This document shows, piece by piece, positions 17,862 to 26,399 of a DNA stretch of 64,000 nucleotides (position 1 is its first letter; every line of letters starts with the position of its first letter). The translations under genes were made by a program, and so were the position numbers. The stretch is from Martelella mediterranea DSM 17316 (lineage in GTDB: Bacteria > Pseudomonadota > Alphaproteobacteria > Rhizobiales > Rhizobiaceae). The DNA is taken from contig NZ_CP020331.1 of the NCBI RefSeq assembly GCF_002043005.1, positions 186,001 to 250,000 on the forward strand. The letters run 5' to 3'. The notes under the pieces are model-generated. The model saw only the letters and a program-made list of their open reading frames with translations. It had not been told where the DNA came from and searched no databases.

Positions 17862-19157
17862 ATGAGCGGCGAGTGGTCTGCCCACCATTATCTGCGCAAT
17901 GGTTTTGTTGCGCTCGCCATCGGCGTCGGCGCCTTTGCGCTTTGGGGCTTTGCGACGGAAATCAACGGCGCGGTGATTGCCAGCGGCGTCGTCGAGGTTC
18001 AGGCCCGCCGGCAGGTCATCCAGCATCGCGATGGCGGCACGGTTGTCGAGATCAACGTCCGCGACGGCGAGTCCGTCGTTGCCGGGCAGCCGCTGATCCG
18101 GCTGGAGGAGACCGAACTGCTGGCCGAGCGCCAGATGCTGTCGCGCCAAGCCTTCGAGGCAGAAGCAAGGCTTGCGCGGTTGGCGTCGGAAGTGCGCGGC
18201 GACGAAAGCCTCGACTTCGGGGAGGAACTCGCGGAAGCCGCCGCCGATGACGACGCCCTGACGCTGGTGCTGAAGGACGAGCGTTCCCTGTTTGACGCGC
18301 GGCGCGAGACGCTGGCGCTGACACTGAGTCAGCTCGAGAAGCAGCGGGAACAGACGGACGCGATGATCGCGAGCCGGCTGCGGCAACTCGCCGCGCTCAA
18401 CAAGCAGCTTGGCGTCGTCGAGGAAGAACTGGAGCGTTATCAAGGTCTCCTCGACCGCGGCCTGTCACAGGCGAGCCCGCTGACGGCAACGAAGCAGCAG
18501 GCGGCCGAGCTGGAAGGCGATATCGCCGGACTGGAAGCATCTATTGCCGAGGCCCGCGGCGCGCTTGCCGGCTACGAGGTCGAGATGCTGAAGATTGCGG
18601 CCGACCGGCGCGAGGCTGCGCAAACCGAATATCGCGAGCTTCAGCCGCAGGCGGCGGAAATTGCAGAGCGATTGAACGTGGCCGAGCAGAAGTACCGCCG
18701 GCTGTCACTGAGCGCGCCAATGGATGGGGTTGTCTACGGATTGAACGTATTTACGATCGGCGGCGTCATCCAGCCAGGCGCGGAGGTTGCTGCGATTCTT
18801 CCAGCCAATGTCCCGGTAATCCTGACGGTCAAGGTCGAACCGGGCCAGGTGGACAGGGTTCATGACGGGCAGGCGGCTGTGGTCAAGTTCCCAAACTTCA
18901 ATGATCGAGAGACCCCGGAATTTGACGGTCATGTACGCACCGTCTCGGCCGATGCGCTTACCGACAAAGAGACCGGCCAGCGCTATTTCCGCGTCGAGGT
19001 CGCCCTTGACCCGGCATCGCTTGCCGCCGCGGAAGATCGCGGCATCCTGCCGGGCATGCCGGTCGAGGCCTTCATCCAGACCGGCGCCCGCAGTCCAACC
19101 TCGTATCTGCTGAAGCCATTCACCGACTATCTCGATCAGGCCTTCAGGGAGGAGTGA
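17862..19157 (+). CDS. prsE: Type I secretion membrane-fusion protein (HlyD/PrsE family)
   Basis: The start chosen is the ATG at 17862, one base after the ABC transporter stop; a TTG at 17841 would extend it by seven residues. It has a single N-terminal membrane anchor (about residues 14-33), a barrel-sandwich motif (IASGVVEVQARRQVIQHRDGG), a long alpha-helical coiled-coil (about 90-260) and the C-terminal beta domain (LSAPMDGVVYGLNVFTIGG, PGMPVEAFIQTG) typical of HlyD/PrtE. It bridges the ABC exporter to an outer-membrane TolC-like channel. It is the last gene of the secretion operon. Confidence 0.94.
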   Translation: MSGEWSAHHYLRNGFVALAIGVGAFALWGFATEINGAVIASGVVEVQARRQVIQHRDGGTVVEINVRDGESVVAGQPLIRLEETELLAERQMLSRQAFEAEARLARLASEVRGDESLDFGEELAEAAADDDALTLVLKDERSLFDARRETLALTLSQLEKQREQTDAMIASRLRQLAALNKQLGVVEEELERYQGLLDRGLSQASPLTATKQQAAELEGDIAGLEASIAEARGALAGYEVEMLKIAADRREAAQTEYRELQPQAAEIAERLNVAEQKYRRLSLSAPMDGVVYGLNVFTIGGVIQPGAEVAAILPANVPVILTVKVEPGQVDRVHDGQAAVVKFPNFNDRETPEFDGHVRTVSADALTDKETGQRYFRVEVALDPASLAAAEDRGILPGMPVEAFIQTGARSPTSYLLKPFTDYLDQAFREE

Positions 19158-19174
19158 GTTATCTCGCCATCCAG

Positions 19175-19194
19175 AAGCCCCGAAGGCTTTTTGC
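19175..19194 (+). terminator. Weak Rho-independent terminator after prsE
   Basis: A 5-bp stem AAGCC/GGCTT with loop CCGAA is followed by TTTTG, 18 bases after the prsE stop. The stem is short, so the call is tentative. Confidence 0.4.
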
Positions 19195-19782
19195 CGTCGC
19201 AGGTTTCGCCGTTGAAAGAACGGGAGTTGATGACGTTTGCCTATTCAGGCTGTAGAAGTCCTTAGCTTCGTTAGATTTTGGTTTCCGCAAATATAGTATG
19301 TACCGAAACCCAGAAGAAATTCGGGTGGTGATAAGTTTTCTTGAGCGATCCGGTTTGGTGCACACAGACAAGGTCGACGAGTATGCGATCGTCGCGATCA
19401 CAAACGCGGGCTAACGCGCGGCTGAGGGTCAACAAATCGTTGATGGATTGGCCCGCCCCACGCGAAAATAGTGCATTTAATGGACAGGTTTCATCAAGTC
19501 TTACTGTGAGAGACGCAAGACGGCTTGTCTCCGACAAAATCATATGGATACATCATTTCAGTGACACCGAGATTATGGGTCGACGGTCCAAATCCCTTCA
19601 AGACCTGACGCTGATCGTCGCCACTATCCAATTGACAGTTCCAAAAGTGGTTTAGCGCCCCCATTGCGGCCGTACCGGTTCACTTGACGTTGACCTCAAA
19701 CCTGTCATTCGAGTCCGGCTTCTGCTCGAACGCTATGTTGAAGTCATCCTTCACCAGCTGCAATCGGGCCGCGTGGGCCTCA
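19195..19782. other. Non-coding or degenerate stretch, nothing recognised
   Basis: Short open frames exist on both strands, for example 19271-19543 minus, but none shows a recognisable domain or a convincing ribosome-binding site. Given the remnants that follow, this is probably decayed DNA. Confidence 0.4.
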
Positions 19783-19917
19783 CTAAAACCCGATTGCGCG
19801 CAGCAGCAGGAAACATGCGGCGGACATAAGCGCTGCGGCGGGCACTGTGATCACCCAGGCTGCGATGATCGTCATGAAGTGGGAGCGACGGACGAGTTTG
19901 CGACGGGCGCGTTTGCG
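19783..19917 (-). pseudogene. C-terminal remnant of a Pit-type phosphate permease
   Basis: The minus strand encodes RRKLVRRSHFMTIIAAWVIT continuing to VPAAALMSAACFLLLRAIGF and a TAG stop at 19783-19785. That is the characteristic C-terminus of inorganic phosphate transporters of the PitA family, whose last cytoplasmic loop ends RRSH and is followed by one membrane helix. A TGA just upstream in the same frame and lack of any further homology show that only about 42 residues remain. It marks a recombination end-point. Confidence 0.7.
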
Positions 19918-20179
19918 CGTTTCAGGCTTTCAGGGTTCCCCAGTTTTCCGCCGATCCGGCGTCGCGGATCGGCGTTGTGGCCATGCCCGAACACATGGCC
20001 GACGCTCGCCGGGCTGTGCCCGGCTCGCGAAAACCATGACAGAACCATGTACCTGAGCAGCGACAAGTGTTCGGGTTTCCCGAACAACATATCGCGCTAT
20101 TCCCTCTATTGGCTGACTGATCCGCAGTGGAAACACATGGATCGGGCGTGGTGTCGCACGTCCGCGAGGAGGACACGCC

Positions 20180-20700
20180 ATGACTAGAGCTAATTGGTAG
20201 ACGCCAGCGGCTCACGGGCATGCAAAGACCTTCGTGCTTCCGGTCTCGCCTGGGAGTATCTTCGTCGCAATGACGAGTCTCAAAGAGATTTTCAGCGTCT
20301 GATCCGGACCGGGCGTTCGGATGGGAGTGAGCTCGAAAACTTCGTACGACGGTGGGGATTGCGGTTTCCCGCACGATCCACTGTTCTGGTCCCCCCGATT
20401 TCAGCCGCAGGCCGTCAAACTGGTGCCGGCCGGACCGGACGAGGCTACCGGCCAGCCGGCCATCGTTCTCGCCCATCTCGACGGCCTCGCGCCGCCGACG
20501 CCTGGCACGGTATTTGACGGACGGATGGCGTCGAACACCAGTTCTGGCTGTCCGAATCCTTGCCTGATGCGACGGCATTCTACATCATCGCTCTTCCGAT
20601 GGACGAATTCCTCGAATTGCGCGCCCATGCCGCACGCCGCTTCTGGGCGGCAGAAAACCGGGGCAGGACTTCAGGAATATTCCCGATCAACTCCGTCTTC
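20180..20700 (+). pseudogene. Frameshifted DUF6499/DUF2285 regulator-like gene
   Basis: Three consecutive pieces in alternating frames together resemble the rhizobial DUF6499-DUF2285 proteins. Piece one (from about 20194) reads ASGLAWEYLRRNDESQRDFQ, the DUF6499 start. Piece two (from about 20365) reads DPLFWSPRFQPQAVKLVPA. Piece three (from about 20520) reads DGVEHQFWLSESLPDATAFY then FLELRAHAARRFWAAENRG, the DUF2285 core. The frame changes from 1 to 2 near 20365 and back near 20520. A ribosome-binding site (GAGGAGG) precedes the ATG at 20180, but that frame meets TAG after six codons, so a third lesion is likely. Such genes are common on rhizobial plasmids and integrative elements. Confidence 0.65.
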
Positions 20701-20721
20701 GGGAACCTCTTAGATCCTGCC

Positions 20722-21294
20722 TTAGCGAGGCTCGGTACGAAAAGAGGCGGCTCGCAGGATTTCATCCGACAGCTCAGGGTTGCCTTCCCGCACTGCACGC
20801 GACAGAATGATCGCGCCAACGAGCGTCGACAGGGTGGCAATCGCCGCCTCGCGGCTATGACTCTCGCTCGCGGGGAACACATCCTCGATCAGCTCTATGT
20901 AGCGCTCAAGCCCATCTGCGTAGGCCTGCTGTGCTCCAGCAACAGAGCGCCCCACGTCAACGGGCAGACTGCCAGTTGGGCAACCTTCCCCGGGGTTGTC
21001 GCGGTGTTCGGCCGAAAGGTAGTTTGCCAGCCGATCTGCCATGGGCATCGTGTCACCCGCAGCATTGTCTCTGGAGATTTCGCTCAAGGCCTTGTCGAAC
21101 GCGTATCGGACCGTTTCAGCTGCAAGATCGGCTTTTGATCCGAAGTGATTGTAGAAGCCGCCATGCGTGAATCCGGCGACCTTGGTTAGGTCCGCGACGG
21201 AGACGTTGTCGAAGCCATGCACTTTGAAGAGTTGCGTCGCGGTCTCGAGGATCTTCCTCCTGTTCTCCGCCGCCACTTCCTTGGTCACCCGCAT
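20722..21294 (-). CDS. TetR family transcriptional regulator
   Basis: The 190-residue protein has an N-terminal TetR helix-turn-helix (about residues 10-56: RRKILETATQLFKVHGFDNV then LTKVAGFTHGGFYNHFGSKADL) and a C-terminal ligand domain with a TetR_C-like pattern (YIELIEDVFP, AAIATLSTLVGAIILSRAV). The ATG at 21294 with GGGAG upstream is preferred over the adjacent GTG at 21297. It is divergent from the quinone-oxidoreductase-like gene, which starts 112 bases away, and an operator-like palindrome lies between. It probably represses that gene and itself. Confidence 0.88.
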   Translation of the reverse strand: MRVTKEVAAENRRKILETATQLFKVHGFDNVSVADLTKVAGFTHGGFYNHFGSKADLAAETVRYAFDKALSEISRDNAAGDTMPMADRLANYLSAEHRDNPGEGCPTGSLPVDVGRSVAGAQQAYADGLERYIELIEDVFPASESHSREAAIATLSTLVGAIILSRAVREGNPELSDEILRAASFRTEPR

Positions 21295-21312
21295 CACGTA
21301 CTCCCCTGAGGC

Positions 21313-21354
21313 TTGACAATGATGTCATGCATCATCATTATTTTTGATGTCATG
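21313..21354 (+). promoter_or_regulatory. Promoter with palindromic operator for the divergent TetR pair
   Basis: A TTGACA hexamer at 21313-21318 is followed 17 bases later by CATTAT (21336-21341). The inverted repeat AATGATG-8-CATCATT (21318-21339) fills the spacer, and TGATGTCATG occurs twice, at 21320 and 21345. This layout is what a TetR-family operator overlapping a promoter looks like. Confidence 0.6.
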
Positions 21355-21406
21355 TGTCATTATTAAAGGCATGGGATTGCACATTGCAAGCGAACAAGGA
21401 GTGACC

Positions 21407-22422
21407 ATGAAGGCTGTCGTTCAGAACGACCTGGGGGAGCCGGCTGATGTGCTGAAGCCCATGGATATCGAGGACTACAACGAGCTCGGCCCAGGGGAAG
21501 CCCTGGTCGACGTCAAGCTGGCACCTGTTCATCATGGAGATCTGCAGATGATCCGAACGCAGCCAGACATCCCAGAGGATGTCGGCTATGTTCGGCGCGG
21601 TTCGGAGGCTGTCGGCATCGTTCGCGCCCTTGGCTCGGAGGCCGAAAGTCAGGGTGATCTCCAGATCGGCGATCGGGTTATCGGGTTTCCGGCCGCCGGA
21701 TCCTGGGCGAAGAGCGTCGTGATCCCAGCTTGGGCGGCTATCCCTGCCCCCCGCGGAACCTCAGCGATGAAATCGCAGCGCAACTCCTGATCAATTATGT
21801 CACCGCGCGCATGATCCTGCGCGGTTTGCGCAAGTCGGCTAGCGAGGAGGTGCTGCGCGATGGTGCGGTGCTCGTCACCGGAGCCGGCTCGGTCGTTGCG
21901 CGTCTGCTGCTGCATCTGTTGGCCAAGGAAGGCCTCGCGCCAATCGGTCTCTCACGCAGCAAGGCGAGCGCGACTCGTGGCATGGCAGAGCTGAACGGCG
22001 CACAAATCGCCGCGAGCGAGGACGAGGACTGGCAGGCGCAGGTCACGTCCCTGGCCTGCGGAAAGAAGATCGTTGGCGTTCTCGATTGCGTTTCCGGTTC
22101 GCTGGTCCGGGAATACGCATCGCTGTTGTCTGATGACGCGGCCATCGTCACCTACGGCGCTCTTGGCGGCACCAGTCTCGGTATCGGTGCGCCGGAAATT
22201 GTCGGCCGTCAGCTCATCATCCGCGGAGTGGTGTTCACGAGATGGTTCTCCGAACTCTCTCGCGAGGATCAGGCCGAGGACATTCGATCGGCATTCGACC
22301 TCGCCTCCGAAATGCCGTCCCTTTTCAAAACCGGAGGTGTTTTCGGTCTGGCCGAGGTTCAGGAGGCTATTGCGGCCGTGGAGGCACCGAACCGCGACGG
22401 CTTCATCTTCTTCAGGCCATAG
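21407..22422 (+). pseudogene. Zinc-independent quinone oxidoreductase-like (MDR) gene, frameshifted
   Basis: The gene starts at ATG 21407 behind AAGGAG. Codons up to about 21745 encode the GroES-like N-terminal half of an MDR protein (MKAVVQNDLGEPADVLKP, then GDRVIGFPAAGSWAKSV). The Rossmann half (NLSDEIAAQLLINYVTA, VLVTGAGSVVARLLLHLLAK, then GLAEVQEAIAAVEAPNRDG) continues in another frame to 22422. The break lies in a run of six C at 21747-21752; adding one C would restore a single 338-residue frame. The alternative is a sequencing error. It would be a trans-2-enoyl-CoA/quinone reductase-like NADPH enzyme, controlled by the divergent TetR. Confidence 0.8.
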
Positions 22423-22542
22423 CCTCAGGCGTTGCATGCCGGCCGGTCGAAAGGACCGGACCTGCAGAAGGGATGAACGCGCCCGCCGGCGCAAAATCCA
22501 CCCGATCGGCTGACGGTGAGTAAGCACTACAGGAGAAGCATC

Positions 22543-23130
22543 ATGAAAATTGGAATCTTAGGAGCAGGAACGGTCGGCACCACCCTTGGAACGCAGCTTG
22601 CGGCGGCGGGCCACCAAATCCTGATCACGAATGGCCGCGGGCCGGAAAGCCTCGCTGAAACTGTGAGAGGGCTTGATCAGCCTCTCGAACCGGTCACGGT
22701 CGATGACCTTCTCGATCAGGCCGAGATGATCCTTCTGGCCGTGCCTTGGCGGAACGTCCGAGACGTTCTGCGCAAGGATATCGATTGGAGCGGGCGTATC
22801 GTCGTCGATGCCACGAACATCATCCTGAGCCTCATCCCCGATATTCAGATCGATAACCTTGAAGGCGATTCCGGAAGCGAGATCGTTGCACGGTTGGCGC
22901 CCTCCGCTCGCGTCGTCAAAGCGTTCAATACGCTTCCTTTTGAAACGATGTTCGCACCGGTGCCGACAGGTTTCAGACGTGTCCTGTTCGTCGCTGGCGA
23001 CGACCCGGACGCCGTCTCGACCGTGTCAGGGCTGATCGAGCAAATCGGCTTTCAATCCGTAGCGATCGGTCCGCTCGCGACAGCAGGTCGGCAAATGGAA
23101 ATTGGCGGCACGTTCAGCGCGACGGAATAG
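22543..23130 (+). CDS. NADPH-dependent F420-reductase-like oxidoreductase (COG2085), C-terminus replaced
   Basis: The start is ATG 22543 with AGGAGA ten bases upstream. The protein begins with a clear NADP-binding glycine motif (MKIGILGAGTVGTTLGTQLA) and has the conserved AVPWRNV, VDATN and VKAFNTLPFETM segments of the F420-NADP reductase-like family, often called NADP oxidoreductase. It ends GRQMEIGGTFSATE, whereas relatives continue a few residues beyond the GG motif. The last codons are provided by foreign DNA from an ndvB fragment on the opposite strand. Almost the whole fold is present, so activity is possible. It follows the broken MDR gene by 120 bases and may share its control. Confidence 0.8.
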   Translation: MKIGILGAGTVGTTLGTQLAAAGHQILITNGRGPESLAETVRGLDQPLEPVTVDDLLDQAEMILLAVPWRNVRDVLRKDIDWSGRIVVDATNIILSLIPDIQIDNLEGDSGSEIVARLAPSARVVKAFNTLPFETMFAPVPTGFRRVLFVAGDDPDAVSTVSGLIEQIGFQSVAIGPLATAGRQMEIGGTFSATE

Positions 23131-24354
23131 ACGTCGGCGGCGACGACGTAGGGCTCGACCTTGTAGCGGTCGGCTTCGGCGGCGGTCAGCGCATGGTTGA
23201 TAGGGTTCAGAAGCGCAAACAGGTCGTGCGCCTTGTCGCCCGCGCCGGATTTGGCAAAGGCCATGATCGCGCACATGGCCGCGTGACTGTACTGGCCACC
23301 ATTTTCGCGCAGGCCCGGCGGATAGCCCTTGATATAGCCGGGATCGCGTGGCCCATCGTCGAAAGGCGGGGTGAACAGCAGCGCCAGCCCGTGGTCGCGG
23401 CGGATGAGATGTTTTTCGAGCGAAGCCATGGCGGTGGCGGCACGTGCCGGATCGCCGGCGCCGGACAGGATGGACCAGGAGTGCGCGATGGAATCGATCC
23501 GGCACTCGTGATTGTCGCTGGTGCCGAGCCATGTGCCGTCATCGAAGGTTGCACGGGCATACCGTTCTCCATCCCAGGCATGGGTTTCGATGGCCTCGCG
23601 CAGCGTTTCCGCATGGGCGCGCCAGAGATGGCGGCGTTGCGGATCGCGGTTTTCGGCGAGCGGAGCACAGAGATCGATGGCGGCCAGCAGCAGCCAGCCG
23701 AGCCAGACGCTCTCGCCCCTGCCGTTCGACCTGTTCCAGAATATCCGTTTCGCTGGTCAGGAGCGTGGGTATGGCGACGAGCGTGCGCAGCGTCGGCGGC
23801 ATACCCTGCCTGAGGGAGAGGCCGGGCAGTATGGTCGCGCCGAAACACCAGCTCATCGCCCGGTTGACGATGGCCGTCGCCACCTCGGTGGCAGGTAGAA
23901 ATGCGAGGGCGGCGAACATCACCAGCCAACCGGTCTCAAGGCCCGTCCGCGACAATAGCATCAGCGACAAGGCCATGAGCACCGCGGTGACGATCAGGCT
24001 GGATCCGACATAGCCGGCAATTCCGAGCCGGACATTGAGGCGACCGAGCCGGAGGCACACGGGCGGGTGAAAGCCGATCGCGCGTTCAAGCGCGGGTCGG
24101 CCTTCGGAAATCAGGTGATAGCCCGGATCGGCGGAGCGCGCCGCCTCGATCGCGTCGGTTTGATCCGAGGACGATTGCCGGGCCGCGTCAAGGGCTTTCT
24201 CTGTGACCTCAAGCTCGGTGAGCGACGATCCGCGCGCCAGTTGCTCGATCGCCTTTCTGTAAAGATCGCGGGTCGGGAAGTCCATGCCGCTGTGGCGGCG
24301 ATATCCCGTTTGCGATGACGCAAACAAGCGAGCGCCGGCAAGCGCAACGAGCAA
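23112..24354 (-). pseudogene. ndvB: Deleted remnant of cyclic beta-1,2-glucan synthase (NdvB/ChvB)
   Basis: Two pieces of NdvB lie next to each other on the minus strand. The upstream piece (24354 to about 23735) covers a middle region with membrane helices: TGYRRHSGMDFPTRDLYRKA, then GYVGSSLIVTAVLMALSLML and LLTSETDILEQVER. The downstream piece, in another frame (about 23735 to 23124), is the C-terminal GH94 phosphorylase-like part: GESVWLGWLLLAAIDL, LGTSDNHECRIDSIAHSWSI, GYIKGYPPGLRENGGQYSHA and YKVEPYVVAADVYSV. In intact synthases, which are near 2,800 residues, these segments are separated by roughly a thousand residues. So the locus has an internal deletion, and both protein ends are missing. 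It cannot make glucan. Confidence 0.85.
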
Positions 24355-24497
24355 GGCCGGCGCGGAGGCTTCTCGCGGCGACGCGCGGAAGCGGATTCAG
24401 ATGGTACAATCTGCAGACTTCATACGATCATTATGCGCCGGATATCCGCTCCGGTGCAAGCATGTGAACTGGCTGCCGCGGGTGCTTCGAGCCTTTT

Positions 24498-24980
24498 TTA
24501 CGAACTGCCGGGTGATTTCAGTCCCAGCGCCTGCAACTGCATCACGATCAGCCCGAGAACAATCAGGCCGAGACCGGCAAGGCGCGACCAGGTGACCGGT
24601 TTTTGGGGCAGGCCGACAAGGCCCCACTGGTCGATCACGATCGACGCCAGCATCTGCCCGGCAATGACCGCCATGATGAAGCCGGCAGCGCCAAGCTTCG
24701 GCGCAAGCATGAGCGCGCCGGTGATATAGACGACTCCGACAATGCCGCCGATCCATATCCAGCGCGGCGCCTGGGCAAGGTTCGCAAGCGTCGGGGCCTG
24801 GACCTTCGTCAGCAGCATCACGGGCACGATGCACGCGAAACTGACAGCGAGGGAAACGAGCGTGCCCCACAGCGGATGGCCGAGCGCGCGTCCCAGCGCC
24901 GCATTGGCGCCGGCCTGGAACGGAACGACCGCGCCGGTGATGATGGCGGCGATGATGAGGATCAGTGCGTTGGTTTGCAT
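24498..24980 (-). CDS. DMT superfamily transporter, YdcZ/DUF606 type
   Basis: The 160-residue protein consists of five hydrophobic helices, with TGAVVPFQAGANAALGRALG near the N-terminus and LVSLAVSFACIVPVMLL, GGIVGVVYITGALMLAPKLG and FIMAVIAGQMLASIVIDQWG following. This is the DUF606/YdcZ pattern of half-sized drug/metabolite transporters that act as dimers. Start is ATG 24980 with CGGAG upstream; a TTG at 24989 is in frame. It is divergent from a LysR gene that probably regulates it. The substrate is unknown. Confidence 0.85.
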   Translation of the reverse strand: MQTNALILIIAAIITGAVVPFQAGANAALGRALGHPLWGTLVSLAVSFACIVPVMLLTKVQAPTLANLAQAPRWIWIGGIVGVVYITGALMLAPKLGAAGFIMAVIAGQMLASIVIDQWGLVGLPQKPVTWSRLAGLGLIVLGLIVMQLQALGLKSPGSS

Positions 24981-25054
24981 GGTGAACAATCTCCGTTGCG
25001 CCCCAGATGCACTATTTGCTTGGTCGATGGAAATTCCGATGTATCATCCTCAAT

Positions 25055-25975
25055 ATGCACCACATGGATAACCTTCGCGGCATCGACCTCAATCTTCTCG
25101 TGGTTCTCGATGCCCTTTTGGCCGAGCGTCATGTGTCGCGCGCGGCCGCCCGGCTGAACATGAGCCAGCCCGCCGTCAGCCATGCGCTCGCGCGTCTGCG
25201 TGTGCTCTTCGATGATCCCTTGCTGATCCGTCGCGGCGGGCAACTCGTCGCGAGCGCCCGGGCGCTCGAGATCGCGCCTGTCCTGGAGGAGGCCCTCAGG
25301 CAGATGCGCGTGGTTTTCGGCCCGGGCGACTTCGATCCCGCGAAGGAGAAGCGCACCTTTCGCCTTGCCATGTCGGACTACGGCTCCGCCGTTATTCTTC
25401 CCGAGTTGACGAGGCTGTTGCGGCTGGAGGCGCCGGGCATCGATCTGGTGATCAACCAATCGAGCCGGGAAGCCATGGTGCGGCAGGTGCTGGACGGGGA
25501 ATGCGATCTTGCCCTGGGGGTCTTCCCCGATCTTCCCGAACGGCTGGAAGCCGGGCCGCTGATCAGCGAGAATTTCGCCTGCCTTGCGGATCGGGAGAGC
25601 ATGCCGGGCAAGGAGCGCCTTGATATGGAAGCCTATCTCTCGCGGCCCCACGTTCTCGTGGCGATGAAGGACGGCGCGAACACCGAAGTCGATACGGCCT
25701 TGCGCGCCGCCGGCCATCAGCGCCGCATCGCGGTCACGCTGCCGCATTGGGGAAACGCGCCGCGTCTGATCCAAGGGACGGACCTGGTTCTCACCGTCGC
25801 GCGCAACGCTCTTGTTCCTTATGAAAGTGATCCGACCCTAATCATCTTCGAGCCGCCATTCACGATCCCGTCCTTTCCCTTCGTGCAGGTCTGGCATGAA
25901 CGGCGCGGCGGCGATCCCGCCCATATCTGGCTGCGCGACGCCGTTTCGGGTGTTGCGATATCACTGGGGCGATAA
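25055..25975 (+). CDS. LysR family transcriptional regulator
   Basis: The protein has an N-terminal winged helix-turn-helix (LRGIDLNLLVVLDALLAERH, then SRAAARLNMSQPAVSHALAR) and a C-terminal periplasmic-binding-like effector domain (FRLAMSDYGSAVILPELTRL). The NodD-like subgroup is suggested by IDLNLLVVLDALL. ATG 25055 is used; ATG 25064 is equally possible. Only 74 bases separate it from the divergent DMT transporter, the usual arrangement for LysR control of an exporter or importer. Confidence 0.9.
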   Translation: MHHMDNLRGIDLNLLVVLDALLAERHVSRAAARLNMSQPAVSHALARLRVLFDDPLLIRRGGQLVASARALEIAPVLEEALRQMRVVFGPGDFDPAKEKRTFRLAMSDYGSAVILPELTRLLRLEAPGIDLVINQSSREAMVRQVLDGECDLALGVFPDLPERLEAGPLISENFACLADRESMPGKERLDMEAYLSRPHVLVAMKDGANTEVDTALRAAGHQRRIAVTLPHWGNAPRLIQGTDLVLTVARNALVPYESDPTLIIFEPPFTIPSFPFVQVWHERRGGDPAHIWLRDAVSGVAISLGR

Positions 25976-26399
25976 GCGATCCCTGTCCCCTTGATCGTGC
26001 GCCATATGGACGGCGCGATCACGATGCCAGACTGGCGGCAATGACCGGCCTTTGCCGCGTCAGCGCCGGACGCCGGTCCTAAAAGCCGGTTGCTGGAGAC
26101 CTTGCGACGCATTCAGGCGTGAACAGGGTCCGCGAATCGTGTCGGATGATACCAGCTTCTATTGATGGCAGGTGCTGCCGCCGTTGCGATCCAGCACGTT
26201 TTCAACGATCCCTGCATGGCATCCTGAAAGCGCACATCCGGGCGCGAAGGTTGCTGCGTTTTGAACCGGCGGCTTGCCCTCCGCTTTGCGCGGGATCGCC
26301 GGCATTTGTCGATCTCCGCCAAATCTCCATCATTTCTCGATCGAACATCGAAAGGCGCATGTCAGGTGCGGGGGAATAACACCAGTCCGGACGCCTTTC
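25976..26399. other. Intergenic region, no gene recognised
   Basis: About 420 bases between the LysR stop and the efflux fusion protein. Short frames on both strands lack domains or good start signals. It presumably carries the promoter of the efflux operon, but no clear -35/-10 pair or operator palindrome stands out. Confidence 0.4.
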
